Positions 38,356-48,177 of a stretch of 64,000 nt of DNA are shown piece after piece. The stretch comes from Streptomyces endophytica. GTDB lineage: Bacteria; Actinomycetota; Actinomycetes; Streptomycetales; Streptomycetaceae. Within the stretch, counting starts at the first letter, position 1. Every line of letters starts with the position of its first letter. The position numbers and the translations under genes were made by a program. The notes beneath the pieces were generated by a model. It was not told the DNA's origin and searched no databases. It was given only the letters and a program-made list of their open reading frames with translations. The stretch is taken from NCBI RefSeq assembly GCF_026153355.1, contig NZ_CP110636.1, forward strand, positions 186,001 through 250,000, read 5' to 3'.

Positions 38356-38892
38356 TCAGGGGCGCTTCAGGGGCAAGGGGGCGCCCATGACGGCGTAGGG
38401 GGTGGGGGCGCTGGGGAAGAGGACGCGGCGGGCCAGGTCGTGGTAGCCGAGGGAGCGGTAGAGCTTACGGGCCGGGCTCTCGACGTCGATGGCGGAGAGG
38501 ATGGAGCGGGGTTCGCCGGCGCCGTCGGTGATCCGGGTGATCAGTGCCCGGCCGAGGCCGCGGTGCTGGTAGGCGGGGTGGACGTGCAGCTCGGTGATGG
38601 TGAAGGAGTCGTCGAGCCAGTGGTCGAGGCCCTCGCTGCGCAGATACGGCTCCACGACCGTGGACCACCAGTGGGCGCGGTCGTTGGGCATGCCGTAGAT
38701 GAAGCCGACGAGCCGGCCGGCGGGGGTGGTGGCGCCCAGGGCCCGGGCGCCGGGGCAGTCGAGGTGGCGCAGGACGATGTGCCGGCGGACGGCGATCTCC
38801 TCCTCGCTGAGGCCGAAGGCGAGCGCCTGCACCGCGAGCGCGTCGTCCACGCGGGCGGCGAGATCGAGGGGGCCGACCGCGACGTCATCCAT
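38356..38892 (-). CDS. GNAT family N-acetyltransferase
   Basis: 178 residues from the ATG at 38892 (MDDVAVGPLDLAARVDDAL); 38907 is a possible upstream start. Acetyl-CoA binding motif 'HVHPAYQHRGLGRALITRI' (about 114-132) and C-terminal motif 'SILSAIDVESPARKLYRSLGYHDL' place it in the GNAT superfamily. The acceptor substrate is unknown. It lies 25 bases downstream of a second acetyltransferase gene and probably shares its transcript. Confidence 0.88.
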   Translation of the reverse strand: MDDVAVGPLDLAARVDDALAVQALAFGLSEEEIAVRRHIVLRHLDCPGARALGATTPAGRLVGFIYGMPNDRAHWWSTVVEPYLRSEGLDHWLDDSFTITELHVHPAYQHRGLGRALITRITDGAGEPRSILSAIDVESPARKLYRSLGYHDLARRVLFPSAPTPYAVMGAPLPLKRP

Positions 38893-38916
38893 GGTCGGAG
38901 CGTACAAGGCCGGGGG

Positions 38917-39761
38917 TCAGAACAGTACGCTCATGAACGCGCCGACTTCCTCGAAGCCCACCCGTCGGTAGGCGGCCCGGGCGGCGGTGTTGAAGTCGTT
39001 GACGTAGAGGCTGACGACGGGGGCGACGTCGCTGAGGGCGTAGCGGAGGACGGCGGCCATACCGGTCTCGGACAGGCCCTTGCCGCGGTGCGCGGGGTCG
39101 ACCCAGACGCCCTGGATCTGGCAGGCGCGCGTAGTGGCGGCGCCGATCTCCGCCTTGAAGATGACCTTGCCGTCCTCGATGCGGGCGAAGGAGCGGCCGG
39201 AGCCGACGAGTTCGGCGACCCGGGCCTGGTAGAGCAGCCCGCCGTCGCCGGCCATCGGGGAGATGCCGACCTCTTCGGTGAACATGGCGACGCAGGCCGG
39301 CATGATCAGGTCCATCTCGTTCTTGCGGATCCGCCGGACGTACGGGTCGGGGGCGATCTCGGCGGACTGCGAGGTGGTGACCATCAGCGGCTGGTGGGCG
39401 CGGAGCTCGCGGGCCGGGCCCCAGTGCGGCTCCAGCAGCGACCAGAGTTCGGCGGTCGGGCCGGCCGGGCCGACGATGGAGGAGCACCGCCGGCCTGGCG
39501 GCGGGCGCGCTCGGCGAAGCCGCGGACCGCCTCGGAGGTGGCGCAGACGGGGACGAGGTTGGCGCCGGCGTAGCAGAGCGATTCCAGCCGGCCGCCGACG
39601 TACCAGCCCCACATCTCGCCGCCCAGCCGCCAGGGGTCGAGTCCGGCGACCTGGACGCGGGCGGCGACGAAGGCGTTGGCGACCGGGTCGCGGTCGAGGA
39701 CCGCGAGCGCATCGTCGAGGTCCCCTGGTTCGAGGACCTTGATGGTGGTGGTCGTCAGCAC
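38917..39761 (-). CDS. DUF4081-type GNAT N-acetyltransferase, one frameshift
   Basis: About 282 residues. N-terminal DUF4081 part: 'VLDRDPVANAFVAARVQVAGLDPWRLGGEMWGWYVGGRLESLCYAGANLVPV'. At about 39489 restoring one G in CAGGCC (to CAGGGCC) gives 'RRQGRRCSSIVGPAGPTAELWSLLEPHWGPAREL' and the frame continues to the stop at 38917. C-terminal GNAT part: 'GVWVDPAHRGKGLSETGMAAVLRYAL' and 'VSLYVNDFNTAARAAYRRVGFEEVGAFMSVLF'. Located between ispG and the other GNAT gene, a position it keeps in many actinobacteria. Substrate unknown. Confidence 0.88.
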
Positions 39762-39932
39762 GTCTCGGTTTGCCTCACCGTTACGGGCCTGGGAGGCCAG
39801 GCGGGAGCAGGTCTTGGCACTTTACCTCGCGCCCGCGCGAGGCACCCTGTGCGCTGCCCGCGGGGCCGGTCCGGGCAGCCGTGAGCCCCGGGCCCGGGTG
39901 GGCGGCGGGGCTCTGGGGCGCTGCGGGGCGGG

Positions 39933-41090
39933 TCAGCCGGCGGCGGTGACGACCGGTTCGCCGGAGGCGACGCCGTCCTTCTCCATCTGCTCGGCGATCT
40001 TCATGGCCTCTTCGATGAGGGTCTCGACGATCTTCGACTCGGGGACGGTCTTGATGACCTCGCCCTTGACGAAGATCTGGCCCTTGCCGTTGCCGGAGGC
40101 GACGCCGAGGTCGGCCTCGCGGGCCTCGCCGGGGCCGTTGACAACGCAGCCCATGACGGCGACCCGCAGCGGCACCTCCATGCCCTCCAGGCCCGCGGTG
40201 ACCTCGTCGGCGAGCTTGTAGACGTCGACCTGGGCGCGGCCGCAGGACGGGCAGGAGACGATCTCCAGGCGGCGCTGGCGGAGGTTGAGCGACTCCAGGA
40301 TGGAGATGCCGACCTTGACCTCCTCGGCGGGCGGCGCCGAGAGCGAGACCCGGATGGTGTCGCCGATGCCCTCGCTGAGCAGCGCGCCGAAGGCGACCGC
40401 GGACTTGATGGTGCCCTGGAAGGCGGGGCCGGCCTCGGTGACGCCGAGGTGGAGGGGGTAGTCGCACTGGGCGGCGAGCTGGCGGTAGGCGTTGACCATC
40501 ACGACCGGGTCGTTGTGCTTGACCGAGATCTTGATGTCGCGGAAGCCGTGCTCCTCGAAGAGGGACGCCTCCCACAGCGCGGACTCGACCAGCGCCTCGG
40601 GGGTGGCCTTGCCGTACTTCTGCAGCAGGCGGCGGTCGAGGGAGCCGGCGTTGACGCCGATCCGGATCGGGGTGCCGGCGTCGGAGGCCGCCTTGGCGAT
40701 CTCCTTGACCTTGTCGTCGAACTGCTTGATGTTGCCGGGGTTGACCCGGACCGCGGCGCAGCCGGCGTCGATGGCGGCGAAGACGTATTTCGGCTGGAAG
40801 TGGATGTCCGCGATGACCGGGATCTGGGACTTCTTGGCGATCACGGGCAGCGCGTCGGCGTCGTCCTGCGTCGGGCAGGCGACCCGGACGATCTGGCAGC
40901 CGGAGGCGGTCAGCTCGGCGATCTGCTGCAGCGTCGCGCCGATGTCGGAGGTACGCGTGGTCGTCATCGACTGCACCGAGACCGGTGCGTCTCCGCCCAC
41001 GGCGACCGTACCGACGTGGATCTTGCGGCTGACCCGGCGGTCGGCCAGCTTGGTCGGTACGTCCGGCATTCCCAGTGAAATGGCAGTCAT
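39933..41090 (-). CDS. ispG: 4-hydroxy-3-methylbut-2-enyl diphosphate synthase IspG (GcpE)
   Basis: 385 residues, start at the ATG at 41090. Converts methylerythritol cyclodiphosphate to HMBPP in the MEP isoprenoid pathway, using a 4Fe-4S cluster. Cluster ligands are seen as 'SCPSCGRAQ' (CxxC) and '[12 protein letters not shown]'. N-terminal barrel motifs: '[13 protein letters not shown]', '[15 protein letters not shown]', '[12 protein letters not shown]', 'VRVNPGNI', 'RIGVNAGSL'. It follows rseP and dxr on the same strand, 172 bases after rseP. Confidence 0.98.
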   Translation of the reverse strand: MTAISLGMPDVPTKLADRRVSRKIHVGTVAVGGDAPVSVQSMTTTRTSDIGATLQQIAELTASGCQIVRVACPTQDDADALPVIAKKSQIPVIADIHFQPKYVFAAIDAGCAAVRVNPGNIKQFDDKVKEIAKAASDAGTPIRIGVNAGSLDRRLLQKYGKATPEALVESALWEASLFEEHGFRDIKISVKHNDPVVMVNAYRQLAAQCDYPLHLGVTEAGPAFQGTIKSAVAFGALLSEGIGDTIRVSLSAPPAEEVKVGISILESLNLRQRRLEIVSCPSCGRAQVDVYKLADEVTAGLEGMEVPLRVAVMGCVVNGPGEAREADLGVASGNGKGQIFVKGEVIKTVPESKIVETLIEEAMKIAEQMEKDGVASGEPVVTAAG

Positions 41091-41262
41091 CTGGCGAGCA
41101 ACCCCAAGGTGTGGATCAAGGCCCCGCGTCGGCGGGCTCCGGCCTCCGAGATTACGGCACCGGCATCGCCCGGGGCACATCGAGGCCGTGCGCCCCCACT
41201 AACGGAGGCGGCCGGGCACGCCCATACGGTCGCTGCGGGTCCGGCCGTCACGGATGTCCGGT

Positions 41263-42563
41263 TCAGGTGAGCTTCACCGGGTTCACCACGTCCGCCACGA
41301 GCACCAGCAGCGTGAAGCAGATGAAGATCCCGGCGACGACGTAGGCGACCGGCATGAGCTTGGCCACGTCGAAGGGGCCGGGGTCCGGCCGGCGGACGAT
41401 CTTGGCGAAGGCCCGGCGGATGGACTCCCACACGGCGCCGGCGATGTGCCGCCGTCGAGCGGGAGCAGCGGCAGCATGTTGAACAGGAACAGCGAGAGGT
41501 TGAACCCGGCGACCAGGAAGAGCATGGTCGCGACCCGCTGCTCCGGCGGGATGTGCAGCGAGAAGACCTCGCCGCCGACCCTCGCGGCGCCGACCACGCC
41601 CATCGGGGAGTCCTGCTTGCGCTCGCCGCCGTTGAAGGCCGCGTTCCACAGGTCCGGGACCTTGCCGGGCAGGGCGACCAGGGAGGACACGCCCTGCTCG
41701 ACCATGTTGCCCATGCGGTCGACGGACTGGCCGAAGGACTGCTGGACCACGCCGCTGGCCGGGGTGAAGCCGAGGAAGCCGGCGGTGACGAACTGGCCGG
41801 GGACGTAGCCGCCGTGCCCGTCGGTCTTGGCGACCTTGTTCTTGATCAGGTCGGCGTGCAGGGTCCTGCGGACGCCGTGCCGCTCGACGACCAGCGTCGC
41901 GGGTCCGGTGGTGTCCCGGATCTGCTGCTGGAGGGCGCCCCAGTCGGGGACGTCGTGGCCGTTGAACGTGACGATCTTGTCGCCGGCGCGCAGGCCGGCG
42001 GCCTTGGCCGGGGAGTCCTTGGCGCCGGACGGGCACTTGTCGGTCTTGGCGGCGGCCGAGATCACGCAGTCGGAGACGGAGCCGACCTGGGTGGTCTGGG
42101 TGTTGATGCCGAAGCCCATCAGGACGCTCATGAAGATCACGACCGCGAGGATCAGGTTCATGAACGGCCCGGCGAACATCACGATGATGCGCTTCCAGGG
42201 CTTGCGGGTGTAGAAGAGCCGCTTCTCGTCGCCGGGCTGCAGCTCCTCGAAGGCCGCCGAGCGGGCGTCCTCGATCATGCCGCGGAACGGCGAGGTGGAG
42301 CGGGCCTGCAGCTTCCCGTCGTCCCCGGGCGGGAACATCCCGATCATGCGGATGTAGCCGCCGAGCGGGATGGCCTTGATGCCGTACTCGGTGTCGCCCT
42401 TCCTGCGGGAGAAGATCGTCGGCCCGAAGCCCACCATGTACTGCGGCACGCGGATGCCGAACATCTTGGCCGTGGAGAGGTGGCCGAGTTCGTGCCAGGC
42501 GATGGAGAACAGCAGGCCGACGACGAAGACGACTATGCCGAGGATGGTCATCCAGGTCGTCAT
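41263..42563 (-). CDS. rseP: Site-2 intramembrane zinc protease RseP, one frameshift
   Basis: About 433 residues. It cleaves membrane-bound anti-sigma factors and leftover signal peptides. Zinc motif '[17 protein letters not shown]' (HExxH) lies in the first membrane helix; second helix '[22 protein letters not shown]'; PDZ domain about 190-300 ('[21 protein letters not shown]'); final part '[25 protein letters not shown]', where the LDG motif carries the third zinc ligand. At about 41450 restoring one C gives '[18 protein letters not shown]' and the frame then runs to '[14 protein letters not shown]'. The start overlaps the dxr stop (ATGA). Confidence 0.95.
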
Positions 42564-43832
42564 GCGCGAGCCTCCGAGGGTGTCCGTGCCGCACGGGCGG
42601 CCAGTTCGCGGGCGCGGGCGCGCGCCCAGGTCTCCGCCTCCAGGACGTCCGCGACGGTCAGGGAAGTTCCCCGGGCGGGCGTGCCGTGTTCGGCGACCAC
42701 ATCGGCGACGGTATCCACAATCCCTGTGAACGGCAGCCCGCCCTTGAGGAAAGCGTCCACGCATTCCTCGTTCGCGGCGTTGAAGACGGCCGGTGCGGTG
42801 CCGCCCAGGGAGCCGACGTGGCAGGCGAGCGGTACGGACGGGAAGGCCTCGGCGTCCAGCGGGAAGAACTCCAGGTCTGCGCCGTGGTCCAGTCGACGCC
42901 GGGGGCGGCGTCCGGGACCCGGTCGGGCCAGCCCAGGCCCAGCGCGATCGGCATCCGCATGTCGGGCGGGCTGGCCTGGGCGAGGGTGGAGCCGTCGGTG
43001 AACTCCACCATCGAGTGGATGAAGGACTGCGGGTGGACGACGACCTCGATCGCGTCGAAGGGGACGTCGAAGAGCAGATGCGCCTCGATGACCTCCAGGC
43101 CCTTGTTGACCAGGGTCGCGGAGTTGATCGTGACGACCGGGCCCATGGACCAGGTGGGGTGGGCCAGCGCCTGCTCGGGGGTGACCCGGCCAGCTCGGCC
43201 CTCGTACGGCCCCGGAACGGGCCGCCGGACGCGGTGACCACGAGCTTGCGGACCTCGGCGCGGTCGCCGCCGGTCAGCGCCTGGAAGAGCGCGGAGTGCT
43301 CGGAGTCGACGGGGATGATCTGGCCCGGCCGGGCGACGGCCTTGACCAGCGGGCCGCCGACGATCAGCGACTCCTTGTTGGCCAGCGCCAGCACCCGGCC
43401 CGCCTTGAGGGCGGCCAGGGTCGGGGCGAGGCCGATGGAGCCGGTGATGCCGTTGAGGACGGTGTGGCAGGGGGAGGCGGCGAGTTCGGTGGCGGCGTCG
43501 GGGCCGGCCAGGACCTCGGGGAGCTTCTCGCCCGGGCCGTAGCGGTCGGCGAGCGCGGCGCGCAGCACGGGGGCCGCGTCCTCGCGGGCCACCGCGACGG
43601 TGTCCACCCGCAACCGGTGCGCCTGCTCGGCGAGCAGCTCGGTCCGGCCGCCGGCCGCGGAGAGCGCGGTCACCCGGAAGCGGTCGGGGTTGCGCAGCAC
43701 GATGTCGATCGCCTGGGTGCCGATCGAGCCGGTCGAGCCGAGGATCACCAGGGAGCGGGGCCCGGCCGGGCCGTCGGGGTCGCCGGCGGCCGGCTCGAAG
43801 CGCAGGTGCGGATGGGCGAGGGAGTCCGTCAT
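42560..43832 (-). CDS. dxr: 1-deoxy-D-xylulose 5-phosphate reductoisomerase Dxr, two frameshifts
   Basis: First committed enzyme of the MEP pathway (DXP to methylerythritol phosphate, NADPH). Start ATG 43832 ([10 protein letters not shown]); 43841 also possible. '[25 protein letters not shown]' is the NADPH site, '[13 protein letters not shown]' and '[15 protein letters not shown]' are catalytic/metal motifs, and '[45 protein letters not shown]' follows. Two G deletions are visible: near 43192 ('GCCGGGTCACC', should give ELAGVTPEQA) and near 42874 ('TGGAGTTC', should give TWEFFPLD). With these repaired it is about 425 residues, ending at 42560 and overlapping rseP. Confidence 0.96.
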
Positions 43833-43930
43833 GGGGTCCATTGTGGCCGGTCGCGGGGGTGCCGTGGGCACGGAGGGCACACGGCGGGCCCGGTCCGGCC
43901 GATCATCGGCGGACCGGGCCCGGGGGTGGG

Positions 43931-45849
43931 TCAGCGGATGGGGCGGTGGACGTTGTCCTTGGCGCTCGGGCCGGGGGTGGCGTCGGCGATCCACGGGCCG
44001 TCGCCGCTGGGGTCGACGATGCCCTCCTCCAGCCAGCCGTAGCTGCCGTCGAGGACCCGGAGACGACCTTGCGGTCGAGCTCGTCGGTGTTGGTCCACAG
44101 CCGGCCGAAGAGCTCCTCGATCCGGATCCGCGCCTGCCGGCAGAACGCGTCGGCCAGCTGCTGCGCCTCGCGGCCGTGGTCAGCGGTCTCGCGCAGGTGC
44201 TCGGCGCGGACGCAGGCGGCGCTCATCGCGAAGAGTTCGGCGCCGATGTCGACGATCCGGCCGAGGAAGCCCTGCTTGGTCTCCATCCGGCCCTGCCAGC
44301 GGGACATCGCGTAGAACGTGGACCGGGCGAGCTTGCGCGAGGTCCGCTCGACGTACCGCAGGTGCCCGGCGAGGATGCCGAACTCCTGGTACGTACTCGG
44401 GAGTTGGCCGGGACCGGCGACGAGCTTGGGCAGCCAGCGGGCGTAGAACCCGCCGGCCTTGGCGGCCGCCCGGCCCTTGTCGGCGAGGGACTTGTCGGGG
44501 TCGATGAGGTCACCGGCGACGGACAGGTGGGCGTCCACCGCCTCCCGCGCGATCAGCAGGTGCATGATCTCGGTGGAGCCCTCGAAGATCCGGTTGATCC
44601 GCATGTCGCGCAGCATCTGCTCGGCGGGGACCGCGCGTTCGCCGCGGGCGGCGAGCGAGGGGGCGGTCTCGAAGCCGCGGCCGCCGCGGATCTGGACGAG
44701 CTCGTCGGCCATCAGCCAGCCCATCTCGGAGCCGTAGAGCTTGGCGAGGGCGGCCTCGATGCGGATGTCGTTGCGGTTCTCGTCGGCCATCTGGGAGGAC
44801 AGGTCGACGACCGCTTCCAGGGCGAAGGTGGTCGCGGCGATGAAGGAGATCTTGGCGCCGACGGCCTCGTGCTTGGCGATCGGCCGGCCCCACTGCTCGC
44901 GGGCCGCGGACCACTCCCGGGCGACCTTCAGGCACCACTTGCCGGAGCCGACGCACATCGCGGGCAGCGAGAGCCGTCCGGTGTTGAGCGTGGTCAGGGC
45001 GATCTTCAGGCCGGCGCCCTCGGGGCCGATGCGGTTCGCCGCGGGCACCCGGACCCGGTGGAAGCGGGTGACGCCGTTCTCCAGGCCACGCAGGCCCATG
45101 AAGGAGTTGCGGTTCTCGACGGTGATGCCGGGCGCGTCGGCCTCGACGACGAAGGCGGTGATGCCGCCCTTGTGGCCCTCGGAGGCGGGCACCCGCGCCA
45201 TCACCACGAGCAGGTCGGCGACCACGCCGTTGGTGGTCCACAGCTTGACCCCGTCGAGGACGTACTCGTCGCCTTCCGGAACGGCCGTGGTCGCCAGCCG
45301 GGCCGGGTCCGAGCCGACGTCCGGTTCGGTCAGCAGGAACGCCGAGATGTCCGTACGGGCCAGCCGCGGCAGGAAGGTCTCCTTCTGCTGCGGGGTGCCG
45401 AACAGCTTCAGCGGCTGCGGTACGCCGATCGACTGGTGGGCGGAGAGCAGCGCGCCGATGGCGGGGCTGGCCGTGCCGACCAGGGACAGTGCCCGGTTGT
45501 AGTAGACCTGGGTGAGCCCGAGGCCGCCGTATTTGGGGTCGATCTTCATCCCGAGCGCGCCGAGTTCCTTGAGCCCGCGCACCGTCTCGTCCGGAATCCT
45601 GCCCTCGCGCTCGATCCGCGCGCCGTCGATCTCCGTCTCGCAGAAGTCCCGCAGGGTGGCGAGGAACTTCTCACCGCGGCGCACGTCGTCCACGGCGGGC
45701 GTGGGGTGCGGATGGATGAGGTCGAGCCGGAAGCGCCCCAGGAACAGTTCCTTGGCGAAGCTCGGCTTGCGCCAGTCCTGCTCGCGGGCCGCCTCGGCGA
45801 CCTGGCGTGCTTCGCGCTCGGAAACGTTGCGGATGGATGGAGCGGTCAT
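43931..45849 (-). CDS. Acyl-CoA dehydrogenase family protein, one frameshift near the end
   Basis: About 639 residues. FAD-dependent oxidation of acyl-CoA. '[40 protein letters not shown]' is the N-terminal helical domain, '[22 protein letters not shown]' the substrate/FAD loop, '[21 protein letters not shown]' the middle, and 'QIRGGRGFE' with '[12 protein letters not shown]' the C-terminal motifs. An extra 200-residue C-terminal helical domain resembles VLCAD/FadE-type enzymes. Near 44060 one C is missing; restoring it gives '[28 protein letters not shown]' and a stop at 43931. It follows no obvious operon partner. Confidence 0.9.
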
Positions 45850-46390
45850 CAGGAGCTCACCTCGCCGCGGGGTCGGGAGTTCAGCGCCGGCGGCCGGTCG
45901 GCCGCTGGACAGCGCTACTTGTGAGAGTTACCCGATCCGCGCGGCTTGCACCACTGGAGGTACCGGCCGCTGCGGGCCGCAACGGCGCCTCCCGGCCATG
46001 GGAGGCCTGCGCCCCGGCACGCCCGCGGTCCGGCCCGCCGTCATCGGCCCTTCGGGGGGTGTGCGCATACCACGCTGGTTGTACGTACCCGCGGGTCTCC
46101 CCCTGGGACACGGCCGCGACTCCACCTGGGACAGGAGGCGCCGGGGCGGTCCGCGCCGTACGGTCAAGATCCGGCACGACGGGGGAACGGTGCCGGAGAA
46201 CGGGGGACGCGGCGCGCTCCGGAAACAGGGTGCCGGAGCGCGCCGCGTCGAGGGGCCGGCGCCGGGGGGTGCGCCGGCCGGGGTCGGGACGGTGATTCGG
46301 CCCGAGGGAAGGCCGTCGCTGTCCACCGGTCCCGACCTGGTCGGGGGCGTCGGGGGGACGCCGGTGGTGCCCCCGGAGGGGCACCGGGTC
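45850..46390. other. Intergenic region with a strong hairpin
   Basis: 541 bases between two minus-strand genes. There is no convincing coding sequence. It holds the terminator at 46206-46249 for the aldehyde dehydrogenase and, nearer 45850-46000, the promoter region of the acyl-CoA dehydrogenase gene. Confidence 0.6.
46206..46249 (-). terminator. Perfect 17-bp hairpin after the aldehyde dehydrogenase gene
   Basis: Arms 46206-46222 and 46233-46249 (GACGCGGCGCGCTCCGG and its complement) around a 10-base loop AAACAGGGTG, 142 bases after the stop at 46391. Confidence 0.75.
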
Positions 46391-47851
46391 CTACAGGGCG
46401 AGGCCGGTGAGGACCAGCACCCGCTCGTAGGTGTAGTCGTCCATGGCGAACCGGACGCCCTCGCGGCCCACGCCGGACTGCTTGACGCCGCCGTACGGCA
46501 TCTGGTCGGCGCGGTAGGACGGCACGTCGCCGATGACCACGCCGCCGACCTCCAGCACCCGGTGGGCGCGGAAGGCGGTCTTGGCGTCGTGGGTGAACAC
46601 GCCCGCCTGCAGGCCGTACTTGGAGTCGTTGACCGCCGCGAAGGCCGCGTCGACGCCGTCGACCTTGGTGAGGGTGAGCACCGGGCCGAAGACCTCCTCG
46701 CAGGCGAGGGTGGCGCCCGCGGGCACGCCCTCCAGCACGGTCGGCGCGTAGGAGGCGCCGTCGCGCTTGCCGCCGGCGAGCAGCTTCGCGCCGCCCTGCA
46801 CGGCCTCGTCGACCCAGGCCTCGACGCGCTTGGCGGCGTCCTCGTTCACCAGCGGGCCGACCTCGGTCGCGTCGTCCGTCGGGTCGCCGGTGACCTGTGC
46901 CTCGACGGCCGCCACGATCTTGGGCACCAGCCGGTCGTACACCGAGGCGTCCGCGATCACCCGCTGCACGGAGATGCAGGACTGGCCGCCCTGGTAGTTG
47001 GAGAAGATCGCGATCCGCTGCGCGGCCCAGTCCAGGTCCTCCTCGGAGGACCAGTCGGGCAGGACGACGGCCGCGCCGTTGCCGCCGAGCTCCAGGGTGC
47101 AGTGCTTGCGCGGCACCGAGTCGAGGATCGCGTAGCCGACCTTCTCGGAGCCGGTGAAGGAGACGACCGGCAGCCGCTCGTCCTGGACCAGCGCCTCCAT
47201 GCGCTCGTTGGGCACCGGGAGGATCGACCAGGAACCGGCCGGCAGGTCGGTCTCGGCGAGCAGCTCACCGAGGATCAGACCGGACAGCGGGGTGGCCGGG
47301 GCCGGCTTGAGGATGATCGGGGCGCCGGCGGCGATGGCCGGGGCGATCTTGTGGGCGCAGAGGTTGAGCGGGAAGTTGAACGGCGCGATGCCGAGGACCG
47401 TGCCGCGCGGGAAGCGGCGGGTCAGCGCGAGCCGGCCGGCGCCGCCCGCGTCGGTGTCCAGCCGCTGTGCCTCGCCGCCGTTGAAGCGACGGGCCTCCTC
47501 GGCCGCGAAGCGGAACACGGAGATCGCCCGGCCGACCTCGCCGCGCGCCCACTTGATGGGCTTGCCGTTCTCCGCGGAGATCAGCCGCGCGATCTCCTCC
47601 GTGCGCTCGACGAGCCGGCGCTGCACGTGGTCCAGCGCGGCCGCCCGTACGTGGGCGGGGGTCGCCGCGAACTCCTCCTGGACCGCGACGGAGGCCGCGA
47701 TGGCCTCCTCGACCTGGTCCTCGGTGGGCACGCTCACCGTGCCGACGAGACGTCCGTCCCAGGGGGAGGTGACATCGAAGGTGGCCTCGCCGGTGGCCTC
47801 GCGGCCGGCGAGCCAGAAGGCGGTGGGGGCTGCATCAGTGGGGATCGGCAC
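46391..47851 (-). CDS. Aldehyde dehydrogenase family protein
   Basis: 486 residues from the GTG at 47851 (VPIPTDAAPTAFWLAG). NAD(P)-dependent aldehyde oxidation. Motifs: 'GIAPFNFPLNLCAHKIAPAIAAGAPIILKPAPATPL' (cofactor site), 'LELGGNGAAVVL' with the general-base Glu, 'NYQGGQSCISVQRV' with the catalytic Cys, and 'PYGGVKQSGVGREG' near the end. It lies next to a PucR regulator and near gabT, so succinate semialdehyde oxidation is a reasonable guess. The sequence alone does not fix the substrate. Confidence 0.9.
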   Translation of the reverse strand: MPIPTDAAPTAFWLAGREATGEATFDVTSPWDGRLVGTVSVPTEDQVEEAIAASVAVQEEFAATPAHVRAAALDHVQRRLVERTEEIARLISAENGKPIKWARGEVGRAISVFRFAAEEARRFNGGEAQRLDTDAGGAGRLALTRRFPRGTVLGIAPFNFPLNLCAHKIAPAIAAGAPIILKPAPATPLSGLILGELLAETDLPAGSWSILPVPNERMEALVQDERLPVVSFTGSEKVGYAILDSVPRKHCTLELGGNGAAVVLPDWSSEEDLDWAAQRIAIFSNYQGGQSCISVQRVIADASVYDRLVPKIVAAVEAQVTGDPTDDATEVGPLVNEDAAKRVEAWVDEAVQGGAKLLAGGKRDGASYAPTVLEGVPAGATLACEEVFGPVLTLTKVDGVDAAFAAVNDSKYGLQAGVFTHDAKTAFRAHRVLEVGGVVIGDVPSYRADQMPYGGVKQSGVGREGVRFAMDDYTYERVLVLTGLAL

Positions 47852-48121
47852 AGTGGAACCCGGCCCTTCAGACGTGGTGGGTGGTGCGCATGGCTCAGCG
47901 AGCGGCTCTGCGGTGTGACTGCTGCCCCCACGGTAGGGGCGCGCCGCCACGATGGCGTTTGTCCGAAGCGGCGTAATCAGGGGGCTGGGCTCTCCGTGGT
48001 GGAGGGGGTGTGGGGCGTGGGGGCCATGGGGGGCGGTGGGCGGGACGGGGCGGGCGTCGGGGCCGCGAGGGTGCTGGGGGTGCTGGGGGCGCCAGGGCGT
48101 CGAGGGCGCTCGGGCCGTCGA
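47852..48121. other. G-rich intergenic region
   Basis: Between the aldehyde dehydrogenase start and the PucR stop. On the plus strand 47985-48110 has more than ten runs of three or more G (GGGGGTGTGGGGCG, GGGGGGCGGTGGGCGGG), a candidate for G-quadruplex structure. No gene is seen. Confidence 0.55.
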
Positions 48122-48177
48122 GGGCCCTCCGCTCACTCCCCGCCCTGTTCGGGGCCCTCCGCTCACTCCCCGCCCTG
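48122..48177. repeat. 26-bp direct repeat, period 30, spanning the PucR stop
   Basis: Two exact copies of a 26-base unit (GGGCCCTCCGCTCACTCCCC, then GCCCTG) at 48122-48147 and 48152-48177. The second copy contains the stop codon of the PucR gene, so the unit looks like a local duplication of that gene's 3' end. Confidence 0.85.
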
